Shown: one piece after another, positions 8,060-16,512 of the stretch
Position numbering within the stretch: the stretch's first letter is position 1
Layout of the letters: the number at the start of each line of letters is the position of its first letter
NCBI GenBank assembly: GCA_010692645.1
Contig: JAAHGS010000057.1
Coordinates: 1 to 34,717, forward strand
Direction: 5' to 3'
DNA: 34,717 bases
Source: Symploca sp. SIO2E9
GTDB taxonomy: Bacteria; Cyanobacteriota; Cyanobacteriia; Cyanobacteriales; Coleofasciculaceae
Made by a program: the position numbers and the translations under genes
The notes under the pieces: model-generated
What the model was told of the DNA's origin: nothing
Databases searched by the model: none
What the model saw: only the letters and a program-made list of their open reading frames with translations

Positions 8060-9547
8060 CTAATTGAACTTAGACCATGCTTGTATTCTCTCTCTAAAGC
8101 TATTCCATTCTTGATAAACTTCTGCAAAAATTGAGTCTTGCTCAGCGTAAGTTTTCAACAGTTCATCTGTTTTTTCCTTAGCTGCTTGCAAAATATCAGG
8201 ACTAAAGTTTTTTATTTTAATGCCTTTTTGGCGAATTTGTTCCAGTGCTTTGCTGTTTTTATCATCGTATTCGACCGATATTTTCAGATGAGTTTCAAGG
8301 CAAGCAGCTTTGAAAATCTCCCGATATGACTCTGGTAATTTATTCCAGGCTTCTCTATTGACCTGTACATCAAATGTCGTACCTGGCTCCCACCAACCAG
8401 GGGTGTAATAATATGGTGCTACATCTAAATCTAATCCCAATTTCAAATCATCATAGGGTCCGATCCACTCGGCAGCATCTAGTGTACCGTCTTTGAGTTT
8501 TTTAATAATTTCGTTTATAGGAATCAATTGACCGATTAAATCTATATCAGTTAGAACACCTAATTTTCGTAAAACCTCTGCTCCTAGTCCAGGAATACGC
8601 ATCTTTAAATCCTGAAATTTATCTATTGAGGTAATCTCTCGTTTAAACCATCCACCCATTTGTTTTCCCGTAGACCCTGCTGGAAAGGGAATCACATTTA
8701 AACCTCTTTTTTGATAAATTGTCTGCATATATGTCAGTTCATCATCAGGATTATTCTTATAATTGAGCCAAGCATTTTGCTCTTGAGGATTTAGACCAAA
8801 AGGTATAGCAGAACCAAAAAAGAGAACTCTATATTTTGGTTCATTGTAGTAAATCCCGCTGTAACCACACTGTATCTTGCCATTGTGAACCTCTTTTAAG
8901 ATGTCATCTGTTCCTATTTTTTTAGTTCTATCTAAGTTAATAATAAAGCGCTGATTGGTCATTTGTTTGATGCGTTCACATAGCATTTCTGGAGCTTTAT
9001 AAAGGATAGTGTCTCTAGTACTCTCACCGAAAACGGTACTCATGTTCCATTCAATATGTGGGGTATGTTGACCAGCAAACCAACCAGCAGTTAGTCCCAC
9101 TGATGTACCGACAGCTGTGTAAATGAAATTTCTGCGACCTCTAAATCGCCTTGTTTTGCTTTGTCGGTTTCCTGTTTGTTTGGTAGCTGCAGAAATAGTG
9201 ACTGAAAGTCCCTTAAATGTGCCTGCAACAACCTCTATAGATGCGATATCCTGAGCCGTTGGTGTATTGTTGACAATTTTCTTTAGTAGAAGAGATAATT
9301 CCTTTGCCTTTTCTTCACCTATCTCCTGACCAAGTATTGCTGGTAAATGATCGGCATGAACCTTAAGCTCCCCCCATTCATTGTTAGGTATTTGACTATT
9401 TCTGAGTTGCTCCGCACTCTCACATAGACATTTCTCAATTTTAAGAAAGTACTCGACAATTCTTTGACGCTGGTTGTCTTCTGTTTGTCTGAAGCGATCG
9501 CTGATTTCAAACAACTTGGTTGCTACTTCGATTAGTTCCCCTAGCAT
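8060..9547 (-). CDS. TRAP-type (DctP-like) solute-binding protein with N-terminal cytosolic domain
   Basis: Residues from about 165 to the end read as a TRAP transporter substrate-binding protein of the DctP family: VFGESTRDT near the start, SGIYY, LKMRIPGLGAEVLRKLG, and DAAEWIGPYDDLKLGL with PYYYTPGWWEPG, a pattern seen in the subfamily that binds alpha-keto acids. Before this comes an arginine-rich segment, RRFRGRRNFIY (133-143), and one hydrophobic helix (about 141-159), which resembles a Tat-type or signal-anchor sequence placed internally. The first 125 residues are predicted mostly helical and would stay in the cytoplasm; I do not recognise that domain. No TRAP membrane subunits (DctQ/DctM) lie nearby. 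The ATG at 9547 has an AGGAAA ribosome-binding site about 10 nt upstream. Confidence 0.8.
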   Translation of the reverse strand: MLGELIEVATKLFEISDRFRQTEDNQRQRIVEYFLKIEKCLCESAEQLRNSQIPNNEWGELKVHADHLPAILGQEIGEEKAKELSLLLKKIVNNTPTAQDIASIEVVAGTFKGLSVTISAATKQTGNRQSKTRRFRGRRNFIYTAVGTSVGLTAGWFAGQHTPHIEWNMSTVFGESTRDTILYKAPEMLCERIKQMTNQRFIINLDRTKKIGTDDILKEVHNGKIQCGYSGIYYNEPKYRVLFFGSAIPFGLNPQEQNAWLNYKNNPDDELTYMQTIYQKRGLNVIPFPAGSTGKQMGGWFKREITSIDKFQDLKMRIPGLGAEVLRKLGVLTDIDLIGQLIPINEIIKKLKDGTLDAAEWIGPYDDLKLGLDLDVAPYYYTPGWWEPGTTFDVQVNREAWNKLPESYREIFKAACLETHLKISVEYDDKNSKALEQIRQKGIKIKNFSPDILQAAKEKTDELLKTYAEQDSIFAEVYQEWNSFRERIQAWSKFN

Positions 9548-9919
9548 TTTCTTTGTTTCCTATTAGCATCACTCTCTTTTGTCAAGCTTGTCAGAGAATA
9601 CTTGAAATGTCGAATTTTTGTTGCAACTATTGGGATCTGAGTTGCAAAAACAGTATGAAAACAAGTTCAATCTTTATTCTCTCCCCAGAGCAATTAAAGA
9701 GGGTTCAGATAGTAATTAGAGCAATTTAAGTTATAACAAAATTGTGAAGAGATTGACGAAGAAAACCAAGATGTAAGGTTATATAGCCCTTCTCTATCTA
9801 GTGAGGTACTTCTTCTTGGGTTTTAGGGAGTAGGGAGTGGGGAGTAGGGAGTAGGTGCAAGACAATTGAATGTACCTCATACTGCTAATAGTAAGGTGGA
9901 GACTGAAGATAGTATTAAA
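9548..9919. other. Intergenic region with short repeats
   Basis: This 372-bp stretch between the TRAP-type protein gene and ycf20 holds no credible gene; a 69-codon frame across its left end overlaps the start of the neighbouring gene and looks random. It contains a heptamer array at 9826-9853. A short inverted repeat flanks that array (GTGAGGTAC at 9801-9809 and GTACCTCAT at 9872-9880) and may mark a small degenerate mobile element. The promoter of the TRAP-type gene must lie in the left part, but I cannot fix its boxes. Confidence 0.6.
9826..9853. repeat. Heptamer tandem repeat (GGGAGTA)4
   Basis: Four consecutive 7-bp units, GGGAGTA, GGGAGTG, GGGAGTA and GGGAGTA. This is the short tandemly repeated repetitive (STRR) type of sequence known from cyanobacteria. 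The same unit recurs inside the element at 19617-19858. Confidence 0.8.
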
Positions 9920-10276
9920 TTAAGAACCAAGCTTGAAAGCTTCCAAAAACATACTGTAAACGAGGCCAATTTTCAGAGCATTGAGGGATTCAACCCAAAG
10001 CGAACCTCTAGATAAACCTTTAGTAGATGAAGTACGTCGCCGATTACTACCATAAACAAAGCGGCTAATAGTTTCTGTAAAGATAATTAAAACCCCAGCA
10101 GCAAGAACATCCCAGTCAGCAGTTTGTCCAGCTGTAGTAGAAACTGCTGTTCCCAGGAAAATGCCCAAAAGCAAACTAATCAAAATTAGCGAAATGCGCC
10201 GCCAGGGATTAATAAACCATTGCCCCAGCCGCGACAAGATGACATCAAAGAGATTATTAAGACGAGTATTCTGCAT
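9920..10276 (-). CDS. ycf20: Ycf20-like protein (DUF565)
   Basis: A 118-residue membrane protein matching the Ycf20/DUF565 family, conserved in cyanobacteria and plastids. Three features support this: RLNNLFDVILSRLGQWFINPWRR at the N terminus, a first hydrophobic helix (ISLILISLLLGIFLGTAV), a second near residues 56-72, and the closing LNALKIGLVYSMFLEAFKLGS. In algae and plants the family has been linked to non-photochemical quenching; its biochemical role is not settled. It starts with ATG at 10276, has full length for the family, and is divergent from the GT39 gene across about 190 bp that should hold both promoters. Confidence 0.88.
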   Translation of the reverse strand: MQNTRLNNLFDVILSRLGQWFINPWRRISLILISLLLGIFLGTAVSTTAGQTADWDVLAAGVLIIFTETISRFVYGSNRRRTSSTKGLSRGSLWVESLNALKIGLVYSMFLEAFKLGS

Positions 10277-10465
10277 CAGATGCTGACAAAGAAGAGATCA
10301 AAACGCTAAAACTACATTTTAACTCGCCTCAAATTTACCCAATCTCCACTTATGCCAGATTAACCAAAGGCAATACCTTCCCAAGTAGCGCCCTCATTTC
10401 CAGCTAAATTAAGGTTTGGGAATGCAACCTGCATTGGTTGCTAATTAACGCATGATTATTTGAGG

Positions 10466-12487
10466 ATGAAGTTAAAGGTTAATCGCTTAGCAACAACTTG
10501 GTGGAAATTTTGGCAGCAACAGCCAACCATTGCCTGGACATTTTCTGTGATTTGGTTGCTCTTGATTAGCTGGGTAGCCTTTTTGTGGCATTTAGGGAGT
10601 ACAGGTTTAGTTGATGAAACCGAACCCCTATTTGCCGAAGCCGCCCGCCAGATGACAGTAACAGGCGATTGGATCACGCCCTATTTTAACGGTGATACTC
10701 GTTTTGACAAGCCGCCATTGGTATATTGGTTAATGGCTATTGGCTATAAGCTTATTGGTGTCAACGAATGGGCAGTGCGACTTCCCTCTGCCATTGCTGC
10801 GATCGCCTTAACAGTATTAGGCTTCTATACACTACGATCCTATGGAGTGTGTCGTCCTGCTATCTTGACTCAGTTGCATAATTCTGGATTAGAGGGCAAT
10901 AGCAACATTAAGCATACTCCCTCCAAAATCCCAAAATTGCAACCCCAGCTGCGGCTATCTGCCTGGATTGGTTCTGCCCTAATTGCCTTTAATCCCCTCA
11001 CAATTGTCTGGGCACGAACCGGGGTTTCTGATATGCTACTCTCTGGCTGTATGGGCTGTGCTCTGCTAAGTTTTTTTCTAGGGTATGCTCAGTCAGAACA
11101 AGTTAAAGAAAAAACTCTGTTCTCAACCTCGAAAGACCGATGGTATCTCGCCTTTTACTTGCTGATTGCTCTAGCAATCCTCGCCAAAGGACCAGTAGGT
11201 ATCGTCTTACCAGCAATCATTATTGGAACCTTCCTACTCTATTTGGGCAATGCTTGGGATGTGTTGCGGGAGATGCGCCTAGTTAGAGGCATAACAATCA
11301 TCTTAACCATTGCACTGCCCTGGTATATTTTGGTAACTATAGCCCATGGGGATGACTATCTCGAATCATTTTTTGGTTACCATAATTTTGAGCGTTTTAC
11401 TGGTGTTGTCAATGGTCACGGTGCTCCCTGGTATTTTTACTTCCTAGTAGTGCTAGTTGGCTTTGCTCCTTGGTCTAGTTACTTGCCTATGGCAATTACC
11501 AGAATACGCTTCTGGCAGCGCCAGCGCTGGCAATCTGCACCACGCTCTACTCATTTAGGTCTCTTTGCTCTGTTTTGGTTTGCTGGCATCTTTGGCTTTT
11601 TTACCATTGCCGTGACTAAATTACCAAGCTATGTCCTTCCCCTGATGCCGGCAGCGGCGATTCTTTTAGCCTTGATGTGGAGCGAGTATGGAAGTAGGGG
11701 AGAGGGGGAGAGGGGGGGATGGGGAGAGGGGGAGAGGGGGAGACGCGGGGATGGGGGGATGGCTCGGGGAGATGGGGAGAGGGGGAGACGCGGGGATGGG
11801 GGGATGGCTCGGGGAGATGGGGAGAAAGATAAAATCAACTTTGTTTCTTTGCCTTCTAGACCCTTTGATCCAATCCTGCCTAGTGGTATTTTTAATTTAA
11901 TATTGCTGGTGGTTATTGCTGCTGTAGTTTTTTACGGTTCTCAGCTACTTGGTTATGACCCAGCTGCCCCTAATTTATCTGAATTGCTGCAAAAGTCTGG
12001 TTTACCAACGAGAGGGTGCCTCATTTGGGGATCAACAGCTCTTTTAACTGGACTATTGTTGCTGCGACAGCGTTGGTGGCGCTGGCTTTGGAGTGTAAAT
12101 CTTGTCGGGTTTATCGCTTTTTTAATCTTGGTATTGATGCCTCTAATCTTCCTGATGGACGAGGCCCGTCAGCTGCCCTTACGACAATTATCTGCGCACG
12201 CTGCGCAGGTGGGGCAGCCAGGAGAAGAGTTAATCATGATTGGCTTTGAAAAACCCAGTGTGGCTTTTTACACTCAAAGGCCAGTTAATTACTTTTCACG
12301 ACAGAGAAAAGCGATGGCGTACATTAAAAAAGTAACACTCAAGAAGCCTCAATCCTCATTCGTGATCCTGCTCAAGTCTGGAGAGCTCAAAGAAACAAAA
12401 CTAAAGCCCAACCAGTACACTAGCTTAGGCAGTGCCGGTGCCTACAAACTCATCCGAGTTATAGCGCTGCGCGCTGGGAACTCTTAA
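10466..12487 (+). CDS. GT39-family (PMT/ArnT-like) integral membrane glycosyltransferase
   Basis: A multi-spanning membrane protein of about 673 residues of the dolichyl-phosphate-mannose/ArnT-type glycosyltransferase family. The first loop carries the family's acidic motif in VDETEPLFAEAARQM, followed by DWITPYFNGDTRFDKPPLVYW, and many hydrophobic helices follow. Such enzymes transfer sugars from polyprenyl-phosphate carriers to lipids, glycans or proteins on the outer face of the plasma membrane; the acceptor here is unknown. Two oddities are visible. Residues of about 412-456 are a Gly/Arg/Glu-rich low-complexity insertion coded by a G-rich minisatellite, and the last nine or so codons and the stop lie inside a MITE-like element. 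The frame opens at TTG 10460; the ATG at 10466 is the likely start. Confidence 0.87.
   Translation: MKLKVNRLATTWWKFWQQQPTIAWTFSVIWLLLISWVAFLWHLGSTGLVDETEPLFAEAARQMTVTGDWITPYFNGDTRFDKPPLVYWLMAIGYKLIGVNEWAVRLPSAIAAIALTVLGFYTLRSYGVCRPAILTQLHNSGLEGNSNIKHTPSKIPKLQPQLRLSAWIGSALIAFNPLTIVWARTGVSDMLLSGCMGCALLSFFLGYAQSEQVKEKTLFSTSKDRWYLAFYLLIALAILAKGPVGIVLPAIIIGTFLLYLGNAWDVLREMRLVRGITIILTIALPWYILVTIAHGDDYLESFFGYHNFERFTGVVNGHGAPWYFYFLVVLVGFAPWSSYLPMAITRIRFWQRQRWQSAPRSTHLGLFALFWFAGIFGFFTIAVTKLPSYVLPLMPAAAILLALMWSEYGSRGEGERGGWGEGERGRRGDGGMARGDGERGRRGDGGMARGDGEKDKINFVSLPSRPFDPILPSGIFNLILLVVIAAVVFYGSQLLGYDPAAPNLSELLQKSGLPTRGCLIWGSTALLTGLLLLRQRWWRWLWSVNLVGFIAFLILVLMPLIFLMDEARQLPLRQLSAHAAQVGQPGEELIMIGFEKPSVAFYTQRPVNYFSRQRKAMAYIKKVTLKKPQSSFVILLKSGELKETKLKPNQYTSLGSAGAYKLIRVIALRAGNS
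11697..11825. repeat. G-rich minisatellite inside the GT39 gene
   Basis: GGGGAGA- and GGGGAT-type blocks fill this stretch and end in two adjacent identical 45-bp units, 11736-11780 and 11781-11825. Because 45 is a multiple of three, the reading frame stays open; it encodes two GERGRRGDGGMARGD units in a membrane-protein loop. The array shares its GGGGGGATGGCTCGGGG core with the array at the window start. The complementary strand also stays open as a Ser/Pro-rich frame, which I take as a by-product. Confidence 0.88.
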
Positions 12488-12587
12488 CAGGGAACTCTTA
12501 ACAGGGAATGGAAAAACTTATCAAACAAAGGTTTTAGCAATTGTTCCTTACCTGAATTTGTAAACATACCAGCGCGCACTGCTATAA
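12459..12587. mobile_element. MITE-like element with 19-bp terminal inverted repeats
   Basis: The ends TTATAGCGCTGCGCGCTGG (12459-12477) and CCAGCGCGCACTGCTATAA (12569-12587) are inverted copies matching at 17 of 19 positions, giving a 129-bp element with no gene. Inside are two 14-bp units GGGAACTCTTAACA in tandem (12476-12503). Positions 12490-12588 are 97/99 identical to 3490-3588. The left end lies within the GT39 coding sequence and provides its stop codon. Confidence 0.85.
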
Positions 12588-12683
12588 TCCTCTTCTGTCA
12601 CTCTCCGGTTTTTCCTATTATTAATATTTTCTAGCAAGGAGGTATATTAGTAGATAAAGCGTTTGTTCATCGAATTCCTAAAA

Positions 12684-15600
12684 CTAAGAAAGGATCTGAT
12701 GAATCTTCTCAAGTAATTTAGTCATCGACTGGGAAGAGCCACAAAGAATTTCAGTAGCAATTGCTTTCAGGCGTGAATCCAACTGAGCATGCAAATCTTC
12801 CCTCTCAGTGATAGCTTGATCTAGATACGTAGCGTTTAATCGCTGATCCAAAATCAGAATCGGCGGTAGCTTTGGCAGTTGCTCCAGAGCAACTAGTCCC
12901 TTGAGCAGAGTATTGTGATCAAGAGTATCTGTTAAACGAATTAGCAGTAAGTCAACCCTTTGAGCTTGGAGTTGACGGTATACTTCTAGCCAAGAACAGG
13001 AGATTAAGCTTCTAAACCCAGCTGTTTGGAGGTATTGAACCAGTGCTTGGATCCAGGGTGTTGAAGCCTGTAGATGGGACAGTTGCTTCCCATAGTGCCA
13101 AACTGAAGCTGTTGGCGTTGTACGCAGTGAGAGTGAGGAACTCGCATCAGCATTCTTGGTTAGTTTAGCTTTCTTGGTAACGCTGGCGCTAAATTCGGCA
13201 GGAGTAGGGTAGGTTGGCTTTGAATCTTGAAAACTTTTAAGCAAGTCTTCAGTTTTATGCTGCCAAGGTAAGATAGTTTTCCTACTAACCTGTAATTGTT
13301 GAGAACTTTCCATCTCGTATGGATATAGCGCCAGTTCTGAGAGCTTTGAGTTGTCGTGCTCAGTTGCTTCAGCAGGTGCTTGGTCTTGGCGAATCAGTAA
13401 CTGTGTCCCTGGTCCTGGGATATCCATAACTAGAATACTGCGCTGGCAACTCACTCCGGCAGCAATTTGAATCACTTGCAGCAGGGCAGAAGTTTTTTGC
13501 TGTTTATCTTGTGCTAAACAAGGATACACGGAAAGACCACCTACTTGATTAGCGGCTTCTGTGGTTTGATGATCTAGCGTTACTAGGGGTAAAGAAGTTA
13601 AGCCAGTGTATTGTGAGAGCTGCTTCAAGTAGAGCAGCGGATCGGCAATTGGGCTACCGTCTAGTAAGACCACGTCTGGGTGCCAAACACGAACTAGTAA
13701 TTCCGCCTGTTCTAAATCATCAGCTTCGAGAAGCCGGTAATTTAGTTCTGAATGCTCAAAACTCAGCAGTGCGCTTAACTCAGAACTGAGGACATAGGAG
13801 CTAGGAGGTATTTCTAGAGGGGACAGGTGTAAAATCGTCAGAGAGCAGCTAGTATTTTCCTGCTGCTTGTGCAAACTATCCAAGCTCTGTCGCAGTTCCT
13901 GCTCTTGTACAGGCAGACTTAAGAAACTATCAACCTGATGATTGCCTGCCTGTTGTCTTTCTGAGAGTGTTGCCATGACTAAGACTGGGATTGCCTTAGT
14001 TTGGGCATCGGACTTAAGTAGATTCAAGACCTCCCAACCGGAAATTTGCGGTAGGAAAGGATTAAGTAAAATGGCATAGGGGCGAAAAGTACGTGCCTTG
14101 TTGAGCGCCTCCATACCAGACCTAGCGATTACTGCCCGATAGCCCAGATGCTCAAGCTGTTCACTCAAAATTTCCAGATACTGGGGTACAGTTTCGATAA
14201 TCAAGACCAAACGGTTGCACTTGTCTCTGGTTGAAGATTGTAAAGGCGTCAGTGACTTACCTGAGATAGGGTTAAAACTTTCAGCATTTAAATCTTTTCC
14301 TGCTCTATTGCTTCTGAGAGGGGGACAGGGGGGCAATAGTATGGTAAATTCACTGCCTTGATTAATTTTAGAAGTAAAGGAGATATCTCCACCGTGCAAG
14401 CGAGCTAGGCGTTGAGTTAAAACCAATCCCAAACCAGCTCCCTCAAAGCGACGGGCAAGGGGTTCTTCCAACTGTTGGAATTTCTCAAAGAGCAAGTGCT
14501 GTTTAGACAGAGGGATACCGATGCCAGTGTCCCAGACTCTAAAAGCAATCCAACCTTCCCAGCGATTTACCCTCAGACCAATTTCACCGCCTTCATCTGT
14601 AAACTTGAGGGCGTTGTCAAGTAGATGCACTAGCATTTGGCAGAGGCGGCGCTCGTCGGCAATCAGCGTTTCTAAGCCAGGCTCAATTTCTAGGGTGAAT
14701 AGGGTTGTTTCAGCTAATTTTTCTGAATATTGGTCTTGTGAGTGCTGTCTTTGTCGCGCCTGGGAATAGGCACGGGAGCAAACTACTTGAATTTGCACTG
14801 GCTCAGGATCCAATTCCAGCTGCTCAGTCTCCAGGCGAGTTAAATCTAGGATATCGTTGACTACTGTCATTAGCTGACGCCCATTCTGATAAATCAGCCG
14901 AGCATAGCGCGCTTGACGCTCATTGAGTTTCCCCAAAGATTGCTCTTTGAGCAGAGAAGATAAACCTAAAATAGAGGTTAGAGGAGTTTTAAGTTCGTGG
15001 CTAATGCAGGCTAAAAACTCATCTTTGAGTCGGTTGAGTTGTTCTAAATTGGCATTTTTACCTACTAGTTCTTGGGCAAACAACTGCTGCTCGGTGGTAT
15101 CTTGAGCCAGAACTAGCCAGAGATTAGATAATACTGATTGAGAATTAGGGATTGAGGCTGCTGAAGCAGATGGTGTAGAAGCTCCCAGAGGAGGAGAGTA
15201 GGGGTAATTATGCTTAATTCCCTCCTCAGAGTTCTCTTGCTGAGGGGTGTTTTTTTTTCCACTCGCCAACCTCCAGTCTCTAATCATCGCCACCGATGGC
15301 TGAAATGGAACTTTAACTAATGAAAACAGACGCTGCTGGCTCTCGTCTAGTGATAATTGGGTTGCCCAATCTTGATTACTAGCTACTGCTTGGCTTGGAG
15401 GAGTTGCTATAGTTTCAGCCGCATCTACATCCATGCTGACATTGACGGTAAAATTGTCACCTTGAGACTCTGAAGATTTCCCCATCAGCTGACGCCAAGT
15501 GAAATTTTGAGAGACTACCTGCCCCGTAGCAGTTTGTAAGCTCAGGGGTAAGGGCAGTTGTTCGAGCAGTTGGACTAGGGAATTTAGGTCAGCTGGCTTT

Positions 15601-16199
15601 GTCTTAGTAGTTACTGGTGTACTTAGGTAATTGCCACGGAAGTTTGGTGCTAAAAATTTTAACAGCCACCAGCTATTGAGCAGCCCCAGGAATTTACCTT
15701 CCTCGTCTACTAATGCCCAGTGCTGGCAGCTAGTAGTTGGGAGCGGGGAGGGCAAAATTGACTCCCCCTGTTTGTCCTCTGGCAAGGAGGAGAAGGGCTG
15801 CTGAAGGTATGAGTCTGATTTCGGGGAAGCTGCACCGATGAACTCGTTAGAGAATTCTGGTGATTCGAGTAGTAAGGACAAAAATTGGCTCACACTCAAG
15901 TGATCTGGTAGAATCTTCAGGGTTTCAATAGGGGGAGGCTTCAGCTCAGATAGAGGTTTATGGCACTCTTGAGTTGCCATTAATAGGGTAGATGCCTCTA
16001 ATCCTAATCGGGCCTGTGAAAGTAGGTTAGTTGCGACCTGTCGAAGACTAAGTACACCTAGGGGGCACTCCTGTTCACTTACCACGACAATTAAATCGCA
16101 CTGGCAAGAGCGGAAAACCTCCAGTGCGTTTGCCAGTGTCGAGGTTAGTTTACAGACTGGAACTGGCTCGGCAAATTCTCTTAAATTGGGAGTCAGCAT
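12684..16199 (-). CDS. Large hybrid sensor histidine kinase with degenerate receiver domains
   Basis: A soluble protein of about 1171 residues. Numbering here is from the TTG at 16223; the ATG at 16199 (MLTPNLREFAEP) is the likelier start. Residues of about 15-70 and 165-195 look like a split CBS-type sensory pair. A PAS-like region spans about 210-380, followed by a short coiled linker. The HisKA domain has the phospho-acceptor His409 in CISHELKTPL. The ATPase domain has an N box with Asn537, DTGIGI and GAGLGL. Three receiver-like modules follow: the first has Asn721 where the phospho-Asp is expected (AILLNPFLP), the second keeps an Asp (VVLLD855), and a third near 1110-1140 is degenerate. 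There are no membrane segments. It is divergent from kaiA across about 313 bp, which suggests but does not prove a role in clock input or output. Confidence 0.88.
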   Translation of the reverse strand: MLTPNLREFAEPVPVCKLTSTLANALEVFRSCQCDLIVVVSEQECPLGVLSLRQVATNLLSQARLGLEASTLLMATQECHKPLSELKPPPIETLKILPDHLSVSQFLSLLLESPEFSNEFIGAASPKSDSYLQQPFSSLPEDKQGESILPSPLPTTSCQHWALVDEEGKFLGLLNSWWLLKFLAPNFRGNYLSTPVTTKTKPADLNSLVQLLEQLPLPLSLQTATGQVVSQNFTWRQLMGKSSESQGDNFTVNVSMDVDAAETIATPPSQAVASNQDWATQLSLDESQQRLFSLVKVPFQPSVAMIRDWRLASGKKNTPQQENSEEGIKHNYPYSPPLGASTPSASAASIPNSQSVLSNLWLVLAQDTTEQQLFAQELVGKNANLEQLNRLKDEFLACISHELKTPLTSILGLSSLLKEQSLGKLNERQARYARLIYQNGRQLMTVVNDILDLTRLETEQLELDPEPVQIQVVCSRAYSQARQRQHSQDQYSEKLAETTLFTLEIEPGLETLIADERRLCQMLVHLLDNALKFTDEGGEIGLRVNRWEGWIAFRVWDTGIGIPLSKQHLLFEKFQQLEEPLARRFEGAGLGLVLTQRLARLHGGDISFTSKINQGSEFTILLPPCPPLRSNRAGKDLNAESFNPISGKSLTPLQSSTRDKCNRLVLIIETVPQYLEILSEQLEHLGYRAVIARSGMEALNKARTFRPYAILLNPFLPQISGWEVLNLLKSDAQTKAIPVLVMATLSERQQAGNHQVDSFLSLPVQEQELRQSLDSLHKQQENTSCSLTILHLSPLEIPPSSYVLSSELSALLSFEHSELNYRLLEADDLEQAELLVRVWHPDVVLLDGSPIADPLLYLKQLSQYTGLTSLPLVTLDHQTTEAANQVGGLSVYPCLAQDKQQKTSALLQVIQIAAGVSCQRSILVMDIPGPGTQLLIRQDQAPAEATEHDNSKLSELALYPYEMESSQQLQVSRKTILPWQHKTEDLLKSFQDSKPTYPTPAEFSASVTKKAKLTKNADASSSLSLRTTPTASVWHYGKQLSHLQASTPWIQALVQYLQTAGFRSLISCSWLEVYRQLQAQRVDLLLIRLTDTLDHNTLLKGLVALEQLPKLPPILILDQRLNATYLDQAITEREDLHAQLDSRLKAIATEILCGSSQSMTKLLEKIHQILS

Positions 16200-16512
16200 A
16201 GGTATGAGCAAATTGGGCAGCAAGTAGGATCACAGGAAGCTGGATGGGGCAGAATATCTCCCTGATCTGAAACTCGGAGCATGGTTGACTATAGCCGAAG
16301 CGCGAAATGGGAAATTTCTGACTCTCAAACAATGAGCTACTGCCCAATTATCGCTCTTGATTAGGGTGCCAGAGGACTAGGCGATTACAATTACTTACAA
16401 TTCTAAAAGTATTTCAATCAAGGTTAAGGAACATTATAAAGAAATTGTTAGAATAGTTGACTGCATAACGATGTAACTACCTAAATCGCTAGTTTGCTAA
16501 ATACATATTGTT
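16200..16512. promoter_or_regulatory. Divergent intergenic region between the kinase gene and kaiA
   Basis: This AT-rich 313-bp stretch holds no credible gene and must contain the kaiA promoter and that of the divergent kinase gene. Candidate boxes such as TTGACT near 16459 and TAGAAT near 16452 exist, but their spacing is not canonical, so I do not assign a promoter. Confidence 0.4.

Noticed and set aside
9520-9729. Open frame upstream of the TRAP-type gene
   Set aside because: It overlaps the start of that gene on the other strand and has random-looking composition.
11629-11838. Minus-strand Ser/Pro-rich frame and plus-strand Gly-rich frame across the GT39 minisatellite
   Set aside because: Both are by-products of a repeat with unit length divisible by three; neither has a start or context of its own, and the GT39 frame explains the sequence.
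12684-16223. Identification of the kinase as CikA or SasA
   Set aside because: There is no GAF/phytochrome-like domain as in CikA and no KaiB-like sensor domain as in SasA; the receiver layout also differs.
16451-16500. Defined -35/-10 promoter for kaiA
   Set aside because: TTGACT and TAGAAT-like boxes are present, but their order and spacing do not fit a sigma-70-type promoter.
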